Positions 1 to 9,050 of a stretch of 26,265 nt of DNA are shown here, piece after piece. The notes under the pieces are model-generated. The model saw nothing but the letters and a program-made list of their open reading frames with translations. It searched no databases and was not told where the DNA came from. The position numbers and the translations under genes were made by a program. The stretch is taken from assembly GCA_001606155.1 (NCBI GenBank), contig LODT01000003.1, positions 1-26,265 of the forward strand, written 5' to 3'. Source of the DNA: Tieghemostelium lacteum. Taxonomy: Eukaryota > Evosea > Eumycetozoa > Dictyosteliales > Raperosteliaceae. How positions within the stretch are numbered: the stretch's first letter is position 1; the number at the start of each line of letters is the position of its first letter.

Positions 1-229
1 TTGCTGTTTTAATCTAATTATCTTATATCTGTAAATCAATTCCTTATACAAATAGGCTATTTATAATTCTAAATCTATTATTATATATCTTTTATTATAA
101 TTCTATATCTATTCTCTTGTTGCTGTAATCTGTTATATTAAAAATAAGAGTTTAGTTAATATTAATATTCAATCTTTATTAAATAGGGAAAAAGGAGATA
201 TAGTAGAAACAAATATTAATGCTAATCGA

Positions 230-583
230 ATGTTCAAAACAATTGAAGGTGCTATTCCACACAGTCAACTTAATAAGAATGATCTTGTACTTTTAACACA
301 GGATTTTGAATCAACTGATGGTGTTGATGTTGTTGGTGCTTATGTTGCTAAAGTTAAAAATAAGAATAACAAAAACAAAGATATAGAATTCGAACTTATA
401 CACAACAAAAAAGTAGTTGTGGAAAAAATAAGTGATAATCAGGGTAAGGTATTTACATTCAAAGGTGATATCTCTGCACTTCGTACCTATATCCAAGATC
501 TTTCTGATGTCCCAAAAGTTACCTACCATATAAATCACTTACCTACCAGAGCTAGAGCTAGAAGTAAAAAAAGAAAGAGATAA
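230..583 (+). CDS. Small basic-tailed protein of unknown function, possibly the last exon of a longer gene
   Basis: The frame codes for 117 residues from the ATG at 230 to a TAA at 581-583. I do not recognise the family. The middle is a plain mixed sequence with a lysine/asparagine-rich patch (about residues 42-50). The C-terminus is strongly basic (RARARSKKRKR), which looks like a nuclear localisation or nucleic-acid-binding tail. The same frame stays open upstream of the ATG back to about 101, and there are AG acceptor-like sites at 154-155 and 185-186. The first exon may therefore lie at the window edge or beyond it, with this as the 3' exon. The region is richer in G+C than its flanks, which supports real coding. 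The overlapping minus-strand frame (311-538) is a low-complexity shadow. Confidence 0.6.
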   Translation: MFKTIEGAIPHSQLNKNDLVLLTQDFESTDGVDVVGAYVAKVKNKNNKNKDIEFELIHNKKVVVEKISDNQGKVFTFKGDISALRTYIQDLSDVPKVTYHINHLPTRARARSKKRKR

Positions 584-1425
584 ATGATCAAAATATTAAT
601 AAAACAAGCAAAATCAATCAAATTGTTTAAAAAAAAATTAAAAAAATAACTATTTTATTTGAAAATGAAAAAAAATGAATTATTTTAGGAAATTTTAAAA
701 AATTTAATTTTTTTAATTAAATTAACTATATTTGGACATACCAAATTACCAGAACGCTAGGGTGCTTGAAACACTGTTATTTTAAAGGGATCACATCATC
801 CATCTCAAACTTGGATTCTTCCAACATAATCAAAATTCCAAACATCAACCAAATTCTAGGTATAATAGAACTAGAAAAGGAGTTAAATTTACAAAACACT
901 CCAACTGCAAATCAAATATGAACAGGACAAAATCAATCCTCTAATCTGCAAATTCAACAAAACATACAAAACAGAACACGTTGTAATAAAAGTGAAAGAA
1001 ACCAGAAGTTCTTATGATAAGGAGAAGAGGCATAAGAGGATGATACCTAGTATCCGATTAATCCCATTTGCGTAGTGGTTATACATCTCCCTTTCTTACC
1101 ATGATTATTTTTTCTTTTATTTTTTTATTAATTAAAAAAAATATGAAGTTGAAAACTTTAAATAATTTCCCAAAGTTTCGATTGATTGGATTCTTTCATT
1201 GAAAAAATTACTTTATAATTAATAATGTTAACTTTTTTTTCTTTTGATATTTTTGATTTTTATTTGGTAAATAATAATAAATTCATATAAAATTTAAATT
1301 GTATTATATAAAGAAGGAGTAAAACATGATCCCATAGAGGAGCATGTTGAGATGATAGAGTTCCATTTAGATGTTGGAATTCATGAACAAAATAAATGTC
1401 TTGTTAAATTATAAAAATCACTATT
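584..1425. other. Gene-free stretch with decayed coding-like islands
   Basis: No intact gene is visible. Positions 584-720 are AT-rich 3' flank. Positions about 700-1018 are clearly less AT-rich than true spacer; one plus-strand frame there is open apart from a single internal stop at about 926, but it has no ATG and no recognisable motif. Positions 1062-1100 resemble the 5' half of a tRNA. Positions about 1293-1413 carry a short open frame ending in TAA that reads like protein (for example VEMIEFHLDVGIHEQNKC) but matches nothing I know. These look like remnants of lost genes rather than active ones. Confidence 0.5.
1062..1100 (+). tRNA. 5' half of a degenerate tRNA-Glu(UUC) gene
   Basis: The segment begins TCCCATT, has an A-box/D-arm-like GCGTAGTGGTTATACAT, and continues into CTCCCTTTC, where TTC sits at the anticodon position as in eukaryotic tRNA-Glu. 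The expected 3' anticodon stem, T-arm/B-box (GGTTCRANNCC) and acceptor stem are absent. The sequence runs straight into T-rich DNA. I regard it as a nonfunctional fragment. Confidence 0.4.
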
Positions 1426-3189
1426 TCAAAAAAAAAATTTTATTTTATTTTCGCGGTTGTCAATTCTAACACCTTGAGAAATTAGATATCGAATTGAATC
1501 ATCACTGAGAAAATCAGGATCTCCAGAAATTTTGATAATTTTGATTTTACTGAGATATTGTTGAATAATTTCTTGTGAAACTGCTTGACTGTCATCTTGA
1601 AATTTTGGTGTTTTTTTGGGATACTGTTCATCACAGTCTAAGTAATGATACTTATCAAATTTGATAACTTCAAGAGTTTCAATGTTTGAGAGGTATTGAA
1701 ATGAATTGTGAGGGAATTTATAATTAGAGATTGTCAAATGTTTGACATGTTGAAGTTGTTTGTATCCTTCACTTGTGATCAATGGACAGTTGATAATTGA
1801 TACTTCTTTGGCATTCCAAAGATATTTCATTGCATTGTCATCAATTTTCGAACAAGTTCTCAATTCAATTCTTTCAATTCCATCAAGAAATGATATTCCT
1901 TTGGAGGTGATATTATGGTTTATGAATATCTTAATTGATCTTGTTCCAATGAGATATTGAAGAGTTTCATCATCAATATTTGTGTCATAAATTGTGAGAT
2001 GTTCGAGTGGTCCAATATTTGGATTTCTGTTTGAGAAAATATTGGTGATGAGTTTTGATGTTGACAGGAACCGTCTATCTGGGTTTATATCAAATACTTG
2101 AAGATTAGAAAAATCTGAAAGGTAATTTTCCTCTGCGAAATATCCTTTGATATAAAGATGAGTGATGAATCGTTTTCCTGCTGGTGGAAGTTGATCAATT
2201 TGGTTGTATGAGTGCACAATTACTCTGAAATATTGTAAATTGGAAAATGAATCATATGATTGACAATCTTCAAAAATATCCAAACTTAATGATTTAAGTT
2301 TTCCACCTCTACATAATCTTTCAATATTTTCAGTTTCTATATTTCTGCATCTTTTAATTTTAAGTTCTTCCAATTGTGTGAATTCTGGAATTGATTTGCC
2401 AGTAACTGAATAATGTAGAATTACTCTTAACCAAAGTACTTTGACAGTGTCTTTAAAATGAATGAGTCCTTCATCTGTGATATAGCTTCCCCTTAAATCT
2501 AGTTTAAGAATTTCAATTCCACATTCAGAACCTTCAGCTAAATGTTTTAACATTTCATCATCTAGTTTAAACCTATTATGCCTTTCTATATTGATCTCTT
2601 TCAGATTTGAGAATATTTTGGTTCTGATGAATTTTTCAATACATTCAGGTTCCTTGTATTCAAAGTATTCCATGAGAGTTACTCCATTGGTGATTGAAGC
2701 GATATTGTGAGTTTCAATGTTGAAACCATCATCTGATGTCACACATGACCATTGAGGTGAGTTGTTGAATTTTATCAATGGTTTTGTGTTACAGATTATA
2801 CCTTTTGAAAACATTTTATCAATGATTAATCGATTTTTGATGATATTCGATAAATGATTTATTGTGTTGGAATGTTGAATTTTTGATTTGTGAATCACGA
2901 GAATATCAACACTTTCAATCAAATTTAATGATTCATCTGTTGGTTGGTAAAGTGTCACTTTATGAAATCTATTGATATATTTGAGAATTGGTATCAATAA
3001 TTTTGATTCAGGATGACTGAAATCAAGAGTGAAATCAAGAATATCCAATGATCTTGTGATTAATTGTTTGTTGTTTGTTGATGTCAACATTAATCTGAAT
3101 AGATCTGGAATTGAATTGATATTCCTCAATATTTCATTTCTTATTATTTTGTTGTTGAATGATTCTTGAAATTTTACATCATTATTCAT
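1426..3189 (-). CDS. F-box-like/LRR protein, family 1 copy A
   Basis: A single-exon gene of 587 residues with its ATG at 3187-3189. Residues about 11-40 (around NNKIIRNEILRNINSI and DLFRLML) have the spacing of an F-box-like helix bundle. From about residue 190 to the end come irregular leucine-rich repeats of the RNI/AMN1 type, for example LEHLTIYDTNIDDETLQYL and VSIINCPLITSEGYKQL. If the F-box reading is right, the protein would be an SCF ubiquitin-ligase adaptor whose LRRs choose the target; this is inferred from architecture only. It is the inverted partner of the copy at 4403-6193. It shares the upstream block TGATCCAATGAGATAC with the copy at 18182. Its last residues (RENKIKFFF) and 3' flank differ from both other copies, so its 3' end was replaced or lies at the duplication border. 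Confidence 0.8.
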   Translation of the reverse strand: MNNDVKFQESFNNKIIRNEILRNINSIPDLFRLMLTSTNNKQLITRSLDILDFTLDFSHPESKLLIPILKYINRFHKVTLYQPTDESLNLIESVDILVIHKSKIQHSNTINHLSNIIKNRLIIDKMFSKGIICNTKPLIKFNNSPQWSCVTSDDGFNIETHNIASITNGVTLMEYFEYKEPECIEKFIRTKIFSNLKEINIERHNRFKLDDEMLKHLAEGSECGIEILKLDLRGSYITDEGLIHFKDTVKVLWLRVILHYSVTGKSIPEFTQLEELKIKRCRNIETENIERLCRGGKLKSLSLDIFEDCQSYDSFSNLQYFRVIVHSYNQIDQLPPAGKRFITHLYIKGYFAEENYLSDFSNLQVFDINPDRRFLSTSKLITNIFSNRNPNIGPLEHLTIYDTNIDDETLQYLIGTRSIKIFINHNITSKGISFLDGIERIELRTCSKIDDNAMKYLWNAKEVSIINCPLITSEGYKQLQHVKHLTISNYKFPHNSFQYLSNIETLEVIKFDKYHYLDCDEQYPKKTPKFQDDSQAVSQEIIQQYLSKIKIIKISGDPDFLSDDSIRYLISQGVRIDNRENKIKFFF

Positions 3190-4402
3190 TGTATCTCATT
3201 GGATCACACAAAAATACCACTGTAATTTTTTTTTTTTTTAATTTTCATTTCAAACAAATACAGTATACTATAAGTTGAAATATTAAAATGGAACCTGAAG
3301 TACCAAATCAGTTCTTCTTCACAAAATAGTAAAAAAAAGCTACTCTAAAAGTATTTACAATGAAGATTGACAATGATGCTGGAGTGTTACTGTTGGCACA
3401 GCTATCAATATCACACCAACGATGACTAATACCAGAAGACTTATGATTACAAAGATTTAAAATTAATTGAAATTTTAAATCATATTCAAGTGTTCAAAAG
3501 AAGTTGGACCATTTCATAAATACTTCAGTTCAGTTGTTGGTCCTAATTGTAGTGGTATATCAAATGTCATTGAGGATATGCTTTTTATAATTGGTTTCAA
3601 TTCTAAACAAATTAAACAGATTAAACTTGGTGATCTAGTTCACAAATCTCAAGATAAAAAGAATCTTACAAATTCACAAGTTTTCAAGAATTCATAAGTG
3701 TATGGACAAGGAGAATGATATAGTTGGTATTAATATGGGAATTTATAGCCAGTTGAGATTATAGAGTTCAGGATTTGTGGTTTCTAGATATATAACAAAG
3801 AAATTTAAAAAGGATGGAAGTTTAATGAAAAGTTGTAGAGGCTATTGATCGTACAGGAAAAGATATTGAAGATAGTAATAAAAGAAAACGTAAACTGAAT
3901 AGGATAAAGATTGTAGAGAAACAAAAGGATGTATTGGCTGAAGTCATAAATATTAATAAACCCAAGGTCAGTGTCAGAATGATATAAAGAGATGAGAAAA
4001 AGAGTTCCTAGTGATGCTAAAGAAATTGGTGGATGAAGAGAAGCAGCTAGAGACCATGTTGAGTTCACTTAAAGGTGAAGTTCAACAAGTTCAACAACAA
4101 ATGGAGACTAAAGAAATCACAGAAGTAAATCCATGGACAATTTAAACCCCAAAGAGAAAGATCAGAGAAATATATAGGTAGACAGTAATGTTGTAGAAAC
4201 AATAAAGCCACCATTATTAATAGAAATTGATTCAAATACCTCAAAACAGTGTTAATACGCAACAATATTTTAATTTATTTATATTGTTTTTAAATTGATG
4301 TTAGTTTAAATTTAAGTCTTTGAACTTTAATTTCTATTGTATATGAAAATGTGCAATCAACATCATTGATAATTTTTTTTTTAAACGATATTTTATGATA
4401 CA
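3190..4402. other. Spacer between divergent LRR genes
   Basis: The spacer holds the upstream regions of copies A (3190 to about 3300, with a long T run) and B (about 4260-4402, ending in a dT run before the ATG). Between them is the SMC4 relic described separately. Nothing else intact is visible. A 13-codon frame starting MEPEVPNQFF at about 3288 ends at once and has no identified meaning. Confidence 0.6.
3437..4145 (+). pseudogene. smc4 (pseudogene): Decayed fragment of condensin subunit gene SMC4
   Basis: Plus-strand pieces, read in order, follow the N-terminal half of SMC4. At 3437 is RLMITKI, then NFKSYSS. At 3500-3694 comes VGPFHKYFSSVVGPN, with a Walker A loop reading GPNCSGISN where the family has GPNGSGKSN, followed by NVIEDMLF and KLGDLVHKS. 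At about 3755-3815 is FVVSRY. At 3835-3984 is KLNRIKIVEKQKDVL, matching the coiled-coil start (family: KLNRVKxVEKEKDAL). At 4014-4142 is coiled coil ending in NPW. The pieces lie in different frames separated by stops, and long family segments are missing, so this is an old dead copy with lost introns or deletions. SMC4 is the condensin ATPase arm; a working copy should exist elsewhere. The identification rests on recalled family motifs. Confidence 0.85.
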
Positions 4403-6193
4403 ATGAATAATGATGTAAAATTTCAAAAATCATTCAACAACAAAATAATAAGAAATGAAATATTGAGGAATATCAATTCGATTCAAGATCTGTTCAGATT
4501 AATGTTGACATCAACAAACAACAAACAATTAATCACAAGATCATTGGATAACCTTGATTTCACTCTTGATTTCAGTCATCCTGAATCAAAATTATTGATA
4601 CCAATTCTCAAATATATCAATAGATTTCATAAATTGACACTTTACCAACCAACAGATGAATCATTAAATTTGATTGAAAATGTTGATATTCTCGAGATTC
4701 ACAGATCAAAAATTCAACATGGTACTACAATAAATCATTTATCGAATATCATCAGAAATCGATTAATCATTGATAAAATGTTTTCAAAAGGTATAATCTG
4801 TAACACAAAACCATTGATAAAATTCAACAACTCACCTCAATGGTCATGTGTGACATTAGATGATGGTTTCAACATTGAAACTCACAATATCACTTCACTC
4901 ACCAATAGAATAACTCTCATAGAATCCCTTAAATACAAGGCATCTAAACGTATTGATAAATTCATCAGAACCAAAATATTCTCAAATCTGAAAGAGATCC
5001 ATTTAAGATGGCAAGAAAAGTTTTATGAAGATATAGGGTTTAAACTAGATGATGAAATGTTAAAACATTTAGCTGAAGGTTCTGAATGTGGAATTGAAAT
5101 TCTTAAACTATCTAGTTGGAGAAAGAATATCACAGATGAAGGACTCATTCATTTTAAAGACACTCTCAAAGTACTTTGGTTAAAATATATGTACTATGAT
5201 AGGGTTATTGGCAAATCAATTTCAGAATTCACACAATTGGAAGAACTTAAACTTAAAAGATGCGGTCCTATACTATCTGGAAAAATTGAAAGATTATTAA
5301 GAGGTGGAAAACTTAAATCATTAAGTTTGGATAATGATGATGTGTGTCTAGAATATGATTCATTATCCAATTTACAATATTTCAGAGTAATTGCGCACTC
5401 ATACAACGAAACAGGACTTACACCAGAAGGAAAACGATTCATCACTCATTATTATATCAATAAAATGGTAGTAGGGGAAGATTTCTTTTCAGATTTTTCT
5501 AATCTTCAAGTATTTGATATAAACCCAGATGAACGTCGATCTTGGTGCCTGTTAACATCAAAATTCATCACCAATATTTTCTCAAACAGAAATCCAAATA
5601 TTGGACCACTCGAACATCTCACAATTTTTAACTCAAATATTGATGATGAAACTCTTCAATATCTCATTGGAACAAGATCAATTAAGATATTCATAAACCA
5701 CAATATCACCTCCAAAGGAATATCATTTCTTGATGGAATTGAAAGAATTGAATTGAGAACTTGTTCGAAAATTGATGATAATGCAATGAAATATCTTTGG
5801 AATGCCAAAGCAGTATCAATTATCAACTGTCCATTGATCACAAGTGAAGGATACAAACAACTTCAACATGTCAAACATTTGACAATCTCTAATTATAAAT
5901 TCCCTCACAATTCATTTCAATACCTCTCAAATATTGAAACTCTTGAAGTTATCAAATTTGAAAAGTATTATGGCTTAGACTGTGATGAACAGTATCCCAA
6001 AATAACACCAAAATTTCAAGATGACAATCAAGCAGTTTCACAAGAAATTATTCAACAATATCTCAGTAAAATCAAAATTATCAAAATTTCTGAAGATCCT
6101 GATTTTCTCAGTGATAATTCAATTCGATATCTAATTTCTCAAGGTGTTAGAATTGACAAACACAAAACTAAAGAATACATTTTTTATAAATAA
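4403..6193 (+). CDS. F-box-like/LRR protein, family 1 copy B
   Basis: A single exon of 596 residues from the ATG at 4403 to the TAA at 6191-6193, with an AATAAA poly(A) signal at 6193-6198 touching the stop. It has the same architecture as copy A: an F-box-like segment at about residues 11-40 and irregular LRRs from about 190 on. Compared with A it carries in-frame insertions, for example about nine residues near 200 (RWQEKFYEDIG) and a few near 390. It runs divergently from A. Its end (DKHKTKEYIFYK) differs from copy C because of a one-base length difference in otherwise nearly identical DNA. The 3' flank TATTATCAACATTTCTCATG is shared with copy C. Target and function are unknown; an SCF-adaptor role is inferred. 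Confidence 0.82.
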   Translation: MNNDVKFQKSFNNKIIRNEILRNINSIQDLFRLMLTSTNNKQLITRSLDNLDFTLDFSHPESKLLIPILKYINRFHKLTLYQPTDESLNLIENVDILEIHRSKIQHGTTINHLSNIIRNRLIIDKMFSKGIICNTKPLIKFNNSPQWSCVTLDDGFNIETHNITSLTNRITLIESLKYKASKRIDKFIRTKIFSNLKEIHLRWQEKFYEDIGFKLDDEMLKHLAEGSECGIEILKLSSWRKNITDEGLIHFKDTLKVLWLKYMYYDRVIGKSISEFTQLEELKLKRCGPILSGKIERLLRGGKLKSLSLDNDDVCLEYDSLSNLQYFRVIAHSYNETGLTPEGKRFITHYYINKMVVGEDFFSDFSNLQVFDINPDERRSWCLLTSKFITNIFSNRNPNIGPLEHLTIFNSNIDDETLQYLIGTRSIKIFINHNITSKGISFLDGIERIELRTCSKIDDNAMKYLWNAKAVSIINCPLITSEGYKQLQHVKHLTISNYKFPHNSFQYLSNIETLEVIKFEKYYGLDCDEQYPKITPKFQDDNQAVSQEIIQQYLSKIKIIKISEDPDFLSDNSIRYLISQGVRIDKHKTKEYIFYK

Positions 6194-6382
6194 ATAAAGT
6201 TATTATCAACATTTCTCATGTATTTATATTAAAAGACAATAAAAAAAAACAATGGTGACAAAAATGTTAAATAATGATTACTTTTAAATTTTTAGCTTCT
6301 GAGATTCTATTAATTTTACTAACGAATAAAAAAATAAATTTTTTAAAATCATTAATAAACAACATATTCGAGATTACAGAAA

Positions 6383-7852
6383 ATGACAGAAGTAGATTTA
6401 ATTGTTATTGCAAAATGGATAATTCCTGTGATTCCTGAGAATACAGTTTACGAAAACCATTGTTTAGTTGTAAAAGACAAGAGAATAGTTGATATTACTA
6501 GAGTTACTGATGTAGATCAGAAATATAATGCCAAATTAGTTTATAATCTAAAAGAACTAAACCCTAATGGGGCTGAATATATAATCACACCAGGATTCTT
6601 TAATATGCACAGTCACTCTGCAATGGCACTCTTTAGATCCTATGCCGATGATGTATCATTACATGACTGGTTGAATAAGTTTATTTGGCCTGCTGAAGGA
6701 CAGTATGTCTCTGAGGAATTTGTAAGAGTTGGTACTCAATTGGCATGTATGGAAATGATAAAAACTGGTACAACATATTGTAATGAAATGTACTACTATC
6801 CTGAAATTTCTGCAAAAGTCATTGAAGCATCTGGTATGAGAGCAACAGTTGCAGCACCAATTATTAAATTCCCAACAGTCTATGCTTCAAATGAAAATGA
6901 ATATATTGATAAGGGGTTAAAATTAATTGAATCATTTAAAGATAATGAAAAAATCAAAATTTCTCTAGGACCACATGCTGTTTATACTAGTATGTATATA
7001 TATTTTCATTGAATTTTACCACATATACGATTTTATCTAATTTTATGAATTTCATTTTTACTTTATAACCTAGTTACTGATGATTGTTATAAGAAAGTTT
7101 TGGAGATTTCAAATAAATATAATTTACCAATTCATACACATTTACATGAAACTCATAAGGAAGTTGAAGATGAAATTATTAGTAGTGGTGAAAGACCAAT
7201 TGATAGATTGAATAACTTGGGATTGTTATCAAATAAATTGATTGCAGTTCATATGACACAATTGACACCAAATGATTTGGATCTAGTTGAAAAGAATAAA
7301 GTCAATGTAGTTCACTGTCCAGAATCCAATTTGAAATTGGGTGTAGCTGGTATATGTCCAGTACACAAGATGCAACAAAAGAATATTAATGTGTCACTTG
7401 GAACTGACAGTGCTGCAAGTAATGATGATTTAGATTTATTAGGTGAAGTTAGAACAGCAGCCTATCTAGATAAACTAGCATACAATCTAAAGAATCTAGA
7501 TGCACAAGAACAAACTTCAACTCCAACTGCAGCTTATAAGATTCTTCAAATGGCTACTTTAAATGGTGCCAAAGCACTAGGTGTTGATAAAGATCTAGGT
7601 TCATTAGAACCTGGTAAATTTGCTGATTTTATTGCAGTTAGAGTATCAAATCCACCAATTTACGATCCAATTAGTTATCTTGTGTATGTAGGTACAAATA
7701 AAGTAACTGATGTTTGGGTTGCTGGTGAACAGTTGGTTAAGAACTCTAAACTAACTAGACAATCTGAACAAGAAATTCGTCAACAAGTACAAGTTTTCTC
7801 TGAAAAAATTCAAGCTACTAGACCATCAACAAAAATGAATATAATTTCTTAA
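6383..7852 (+). CDS. MTA/SAH deaminase-type amidohydrolase (two exons)
   Basis: Exon 1 is 6383-6989, the intron 6990-7073 (84 bp, GTATGT...CTAG), and exon 2 7074-7852; the product is 461 residues. The join restores GPHAVYT-ITDDCYKK across the splice. It belongs to the TRZ/ATZ/MtaD branch of the amidohydrolase superfamily, which hydrolytically deaminates 5'-methylthioadenosine, S-adenosylhomocysteine or adenosine using one metal ion. Visible metal and catalytic residues are H76-x-H78 (NMHSHSAM), H225 and E228 (THLHET), H262 (AVHMTQL) and D314 (GTDSAASND). HCPESNLKL at 283-291 is also typical. The role would be cytosolic purine and SAM-cycle salvage. Most characterised members are prokaryotic, so an old bacterial origin is possible, but the intron and amoeba-like codon use show it is resident. 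Other aminohydrolase substrates cannot be excluded. A poly(A) signal AATAAA lies at about 7872. Confidence 0.85.
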
Positions 7853-7985
7853 GAATCTGTGTTTTTCAATGAATAAAGATAAAGTATATATAATATAAGT
7901 TTTTTTAATTTCATATAATTATTTATTTTATAAACTTTATTTTATATTGAAAAATTGAAAAGTGTAATCAATTGATAATTTAATT

Positions 7986-9050
7986 TTACAATTGTAAATC
8001 TAAAAGTATTTTTCTTCCTTTACCTGGTTCTTGAGATCTAATTAAAGCACTTTCAAAATCCGAGAATTTATGTTTTTCAATATAAAGTTTAAGGGATTTA
8101 CTACGAATCATTGTAAATATTTTATCAAACATTTCTTGTCTTTCGGCTTCAGTGTGAGAACTGTACCAATTATTGAGCCAGAAACCTTTAGATTGAATAT
8201 TACGGAAAATTAAGTGACTGGTTGGGATAATTACAGGTTCTCTAGACATGCCACCATAGGTAACCAAGGTACCATTGTCAGCTAAGATACGGGCCAATTC
8301 AGTAGCAGATAGACCACCGACTGCATTTAGAGCCAATTTTGGTTTTGGAAGATCAGAAATTAGTTTTTGGAAAGCTTGTGTTCTGATATAGTCTTCAGTG
8401 ACTACAATGTCACCTCCTAAACCCTTGAGGAGTTCAACTTGTTCGTCGTGATCTGCACCGTTTCTAATGACATTGATAGTCTTTACACCCTTGGCTTTAG
8501 CCATTTGAATGACAGATAGACCTACCATACCAGAAGATGCATTTTGAATGATAACATCACCTGCTTGTAATTTAACAAAGTCCTCTAGTAATCTGTATGC
8601 TGTAGTTGGGTTGATACTAACTGATGCCAAATACTCTGCTGGAATGTCTGATGGAACCTTGTGGAATTGTTTTTCATTAAATACACCCTTAGTTCTCCAA
8701 GTACCTACAACTTGTGAACTGATAACAGGTACTACCAAATCATTGGCTTTCAATTGTTGAACTTTGCTACCAACTTTCTTTACAACTCCAACACCTTCAC
8801 TTCCAGCTACACTTGGTAGTTTAGGTTGGAATCCATAGGTACCTGATGCCAAATTAAAATCTACTGGATTAATTGGTGCATGTATCATCTCAATCAATAC
8901 CTCTTGTGGTTGTAGATTTTCATTCACTTCTTCTTGTACTACTTTTAAAACTTGTCCTGCATTTCCAAATTGTGAATATTTAACTGCTTTAGATGTAGAA
9001 TAATGACGAATTCCTTTTGAAATACTTGAAACAATGAATCTATTCATCAT
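7986..9050 (-). CDS. mecr: Mitochondrial trans-2-enoyl-CoA/ACP reductase (MECR/Etr1)
   Basis: A single exon of 354 residues. I place the start at the MM codons (9045-9050); the frame extends 15 codons further upstream but has no ATG there. The N-terminus (MMNRFIVSSISKGIRHYSTS) is basic and serine-rich, like a mitochondrial targeting peptide. The body is a medium-chain dehydrogenase/reductase fold without zinc ligands. Motifs are NPVDFNLASGTYGFQPKLP, holding the family's catalytic tyrosine (Y72), AGSEGVGVV, and the nucleotide-binding stretch NASSGMVGLSVIQMAKAKG. The length is close to that of human MECR (373). The enzyme performs the last, NADPH-dependent step of mitochondrial fatty acid synthesis, which supplies octanoyl-ACP for lipoate. 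It is convergent with the amidohydrolase (133 bp between stops) and divergent from the gene at 9468. Confidence 0.9.
   Translation of the reverse strand: MMNRFIVSSISKGIRHYSTSKAVKYSQFGNAGQVLKVVQEEVNENLQPQEVLIEMIHAPINPVDFNLASGTYGFQPKLPSVAGSEGVGVVKKVGSKVQQLKANDLVVPVISSQVVGTWRTKGVFNEKQFHKVPSDIPAEYLASVSINPTTAYRLLEDFVKLQAGDVIIQNASSGMVGLSVIQMAKAKGVKTINVIRNGADHDEQVELLKGLGGDIVVTEDYIRTQAFQKLISDLPKPKLALNAVGGLSATELARILADNGTLVTYGGMSREPVIIPTSHLIFRNIQSKGFWLNNWYSSHTEAERQEMFDKIFTMIRSKSLKLYIEKHKFSDFESALIRSQEPGKGRKILLDLQL

Larger units (their letters stand above)
1440..6160. repeat. Large inverted repeat (arms 1440-3189 and 4403-6160)
   Basis: The two arms are the coding regions of family-1 copies A and B in opposite orientation, about 1.75 kb each, separated by about 1.2 kb. 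Homology is highest in the first ~500 bp and in the last ~550 bp of each coding region, and lower in between. The gene starts face each other. The structure could form a cruciform, mediate inversion, or give hairpin RNA if transcribed through. Confidence 0.85.

Noticed and set aside
1760-1960. 66-codon antisense frame conserved in all three family-1 copies (also 5656-5856 and 19447-19647)
   Set aside because: It lies opposite the most conserved part of the LRR genes, so its conservation follows from the sense strand. It has no start context or family likeness.
3805-4265. Two minus-strand hydrophobic frames in the inverted-repeat spacer
   Set aside because: They are the antisense of coiled-coil SMC4 relic sequence; Lys/Glu codons read backwards give Phe/Leu-rich frames.
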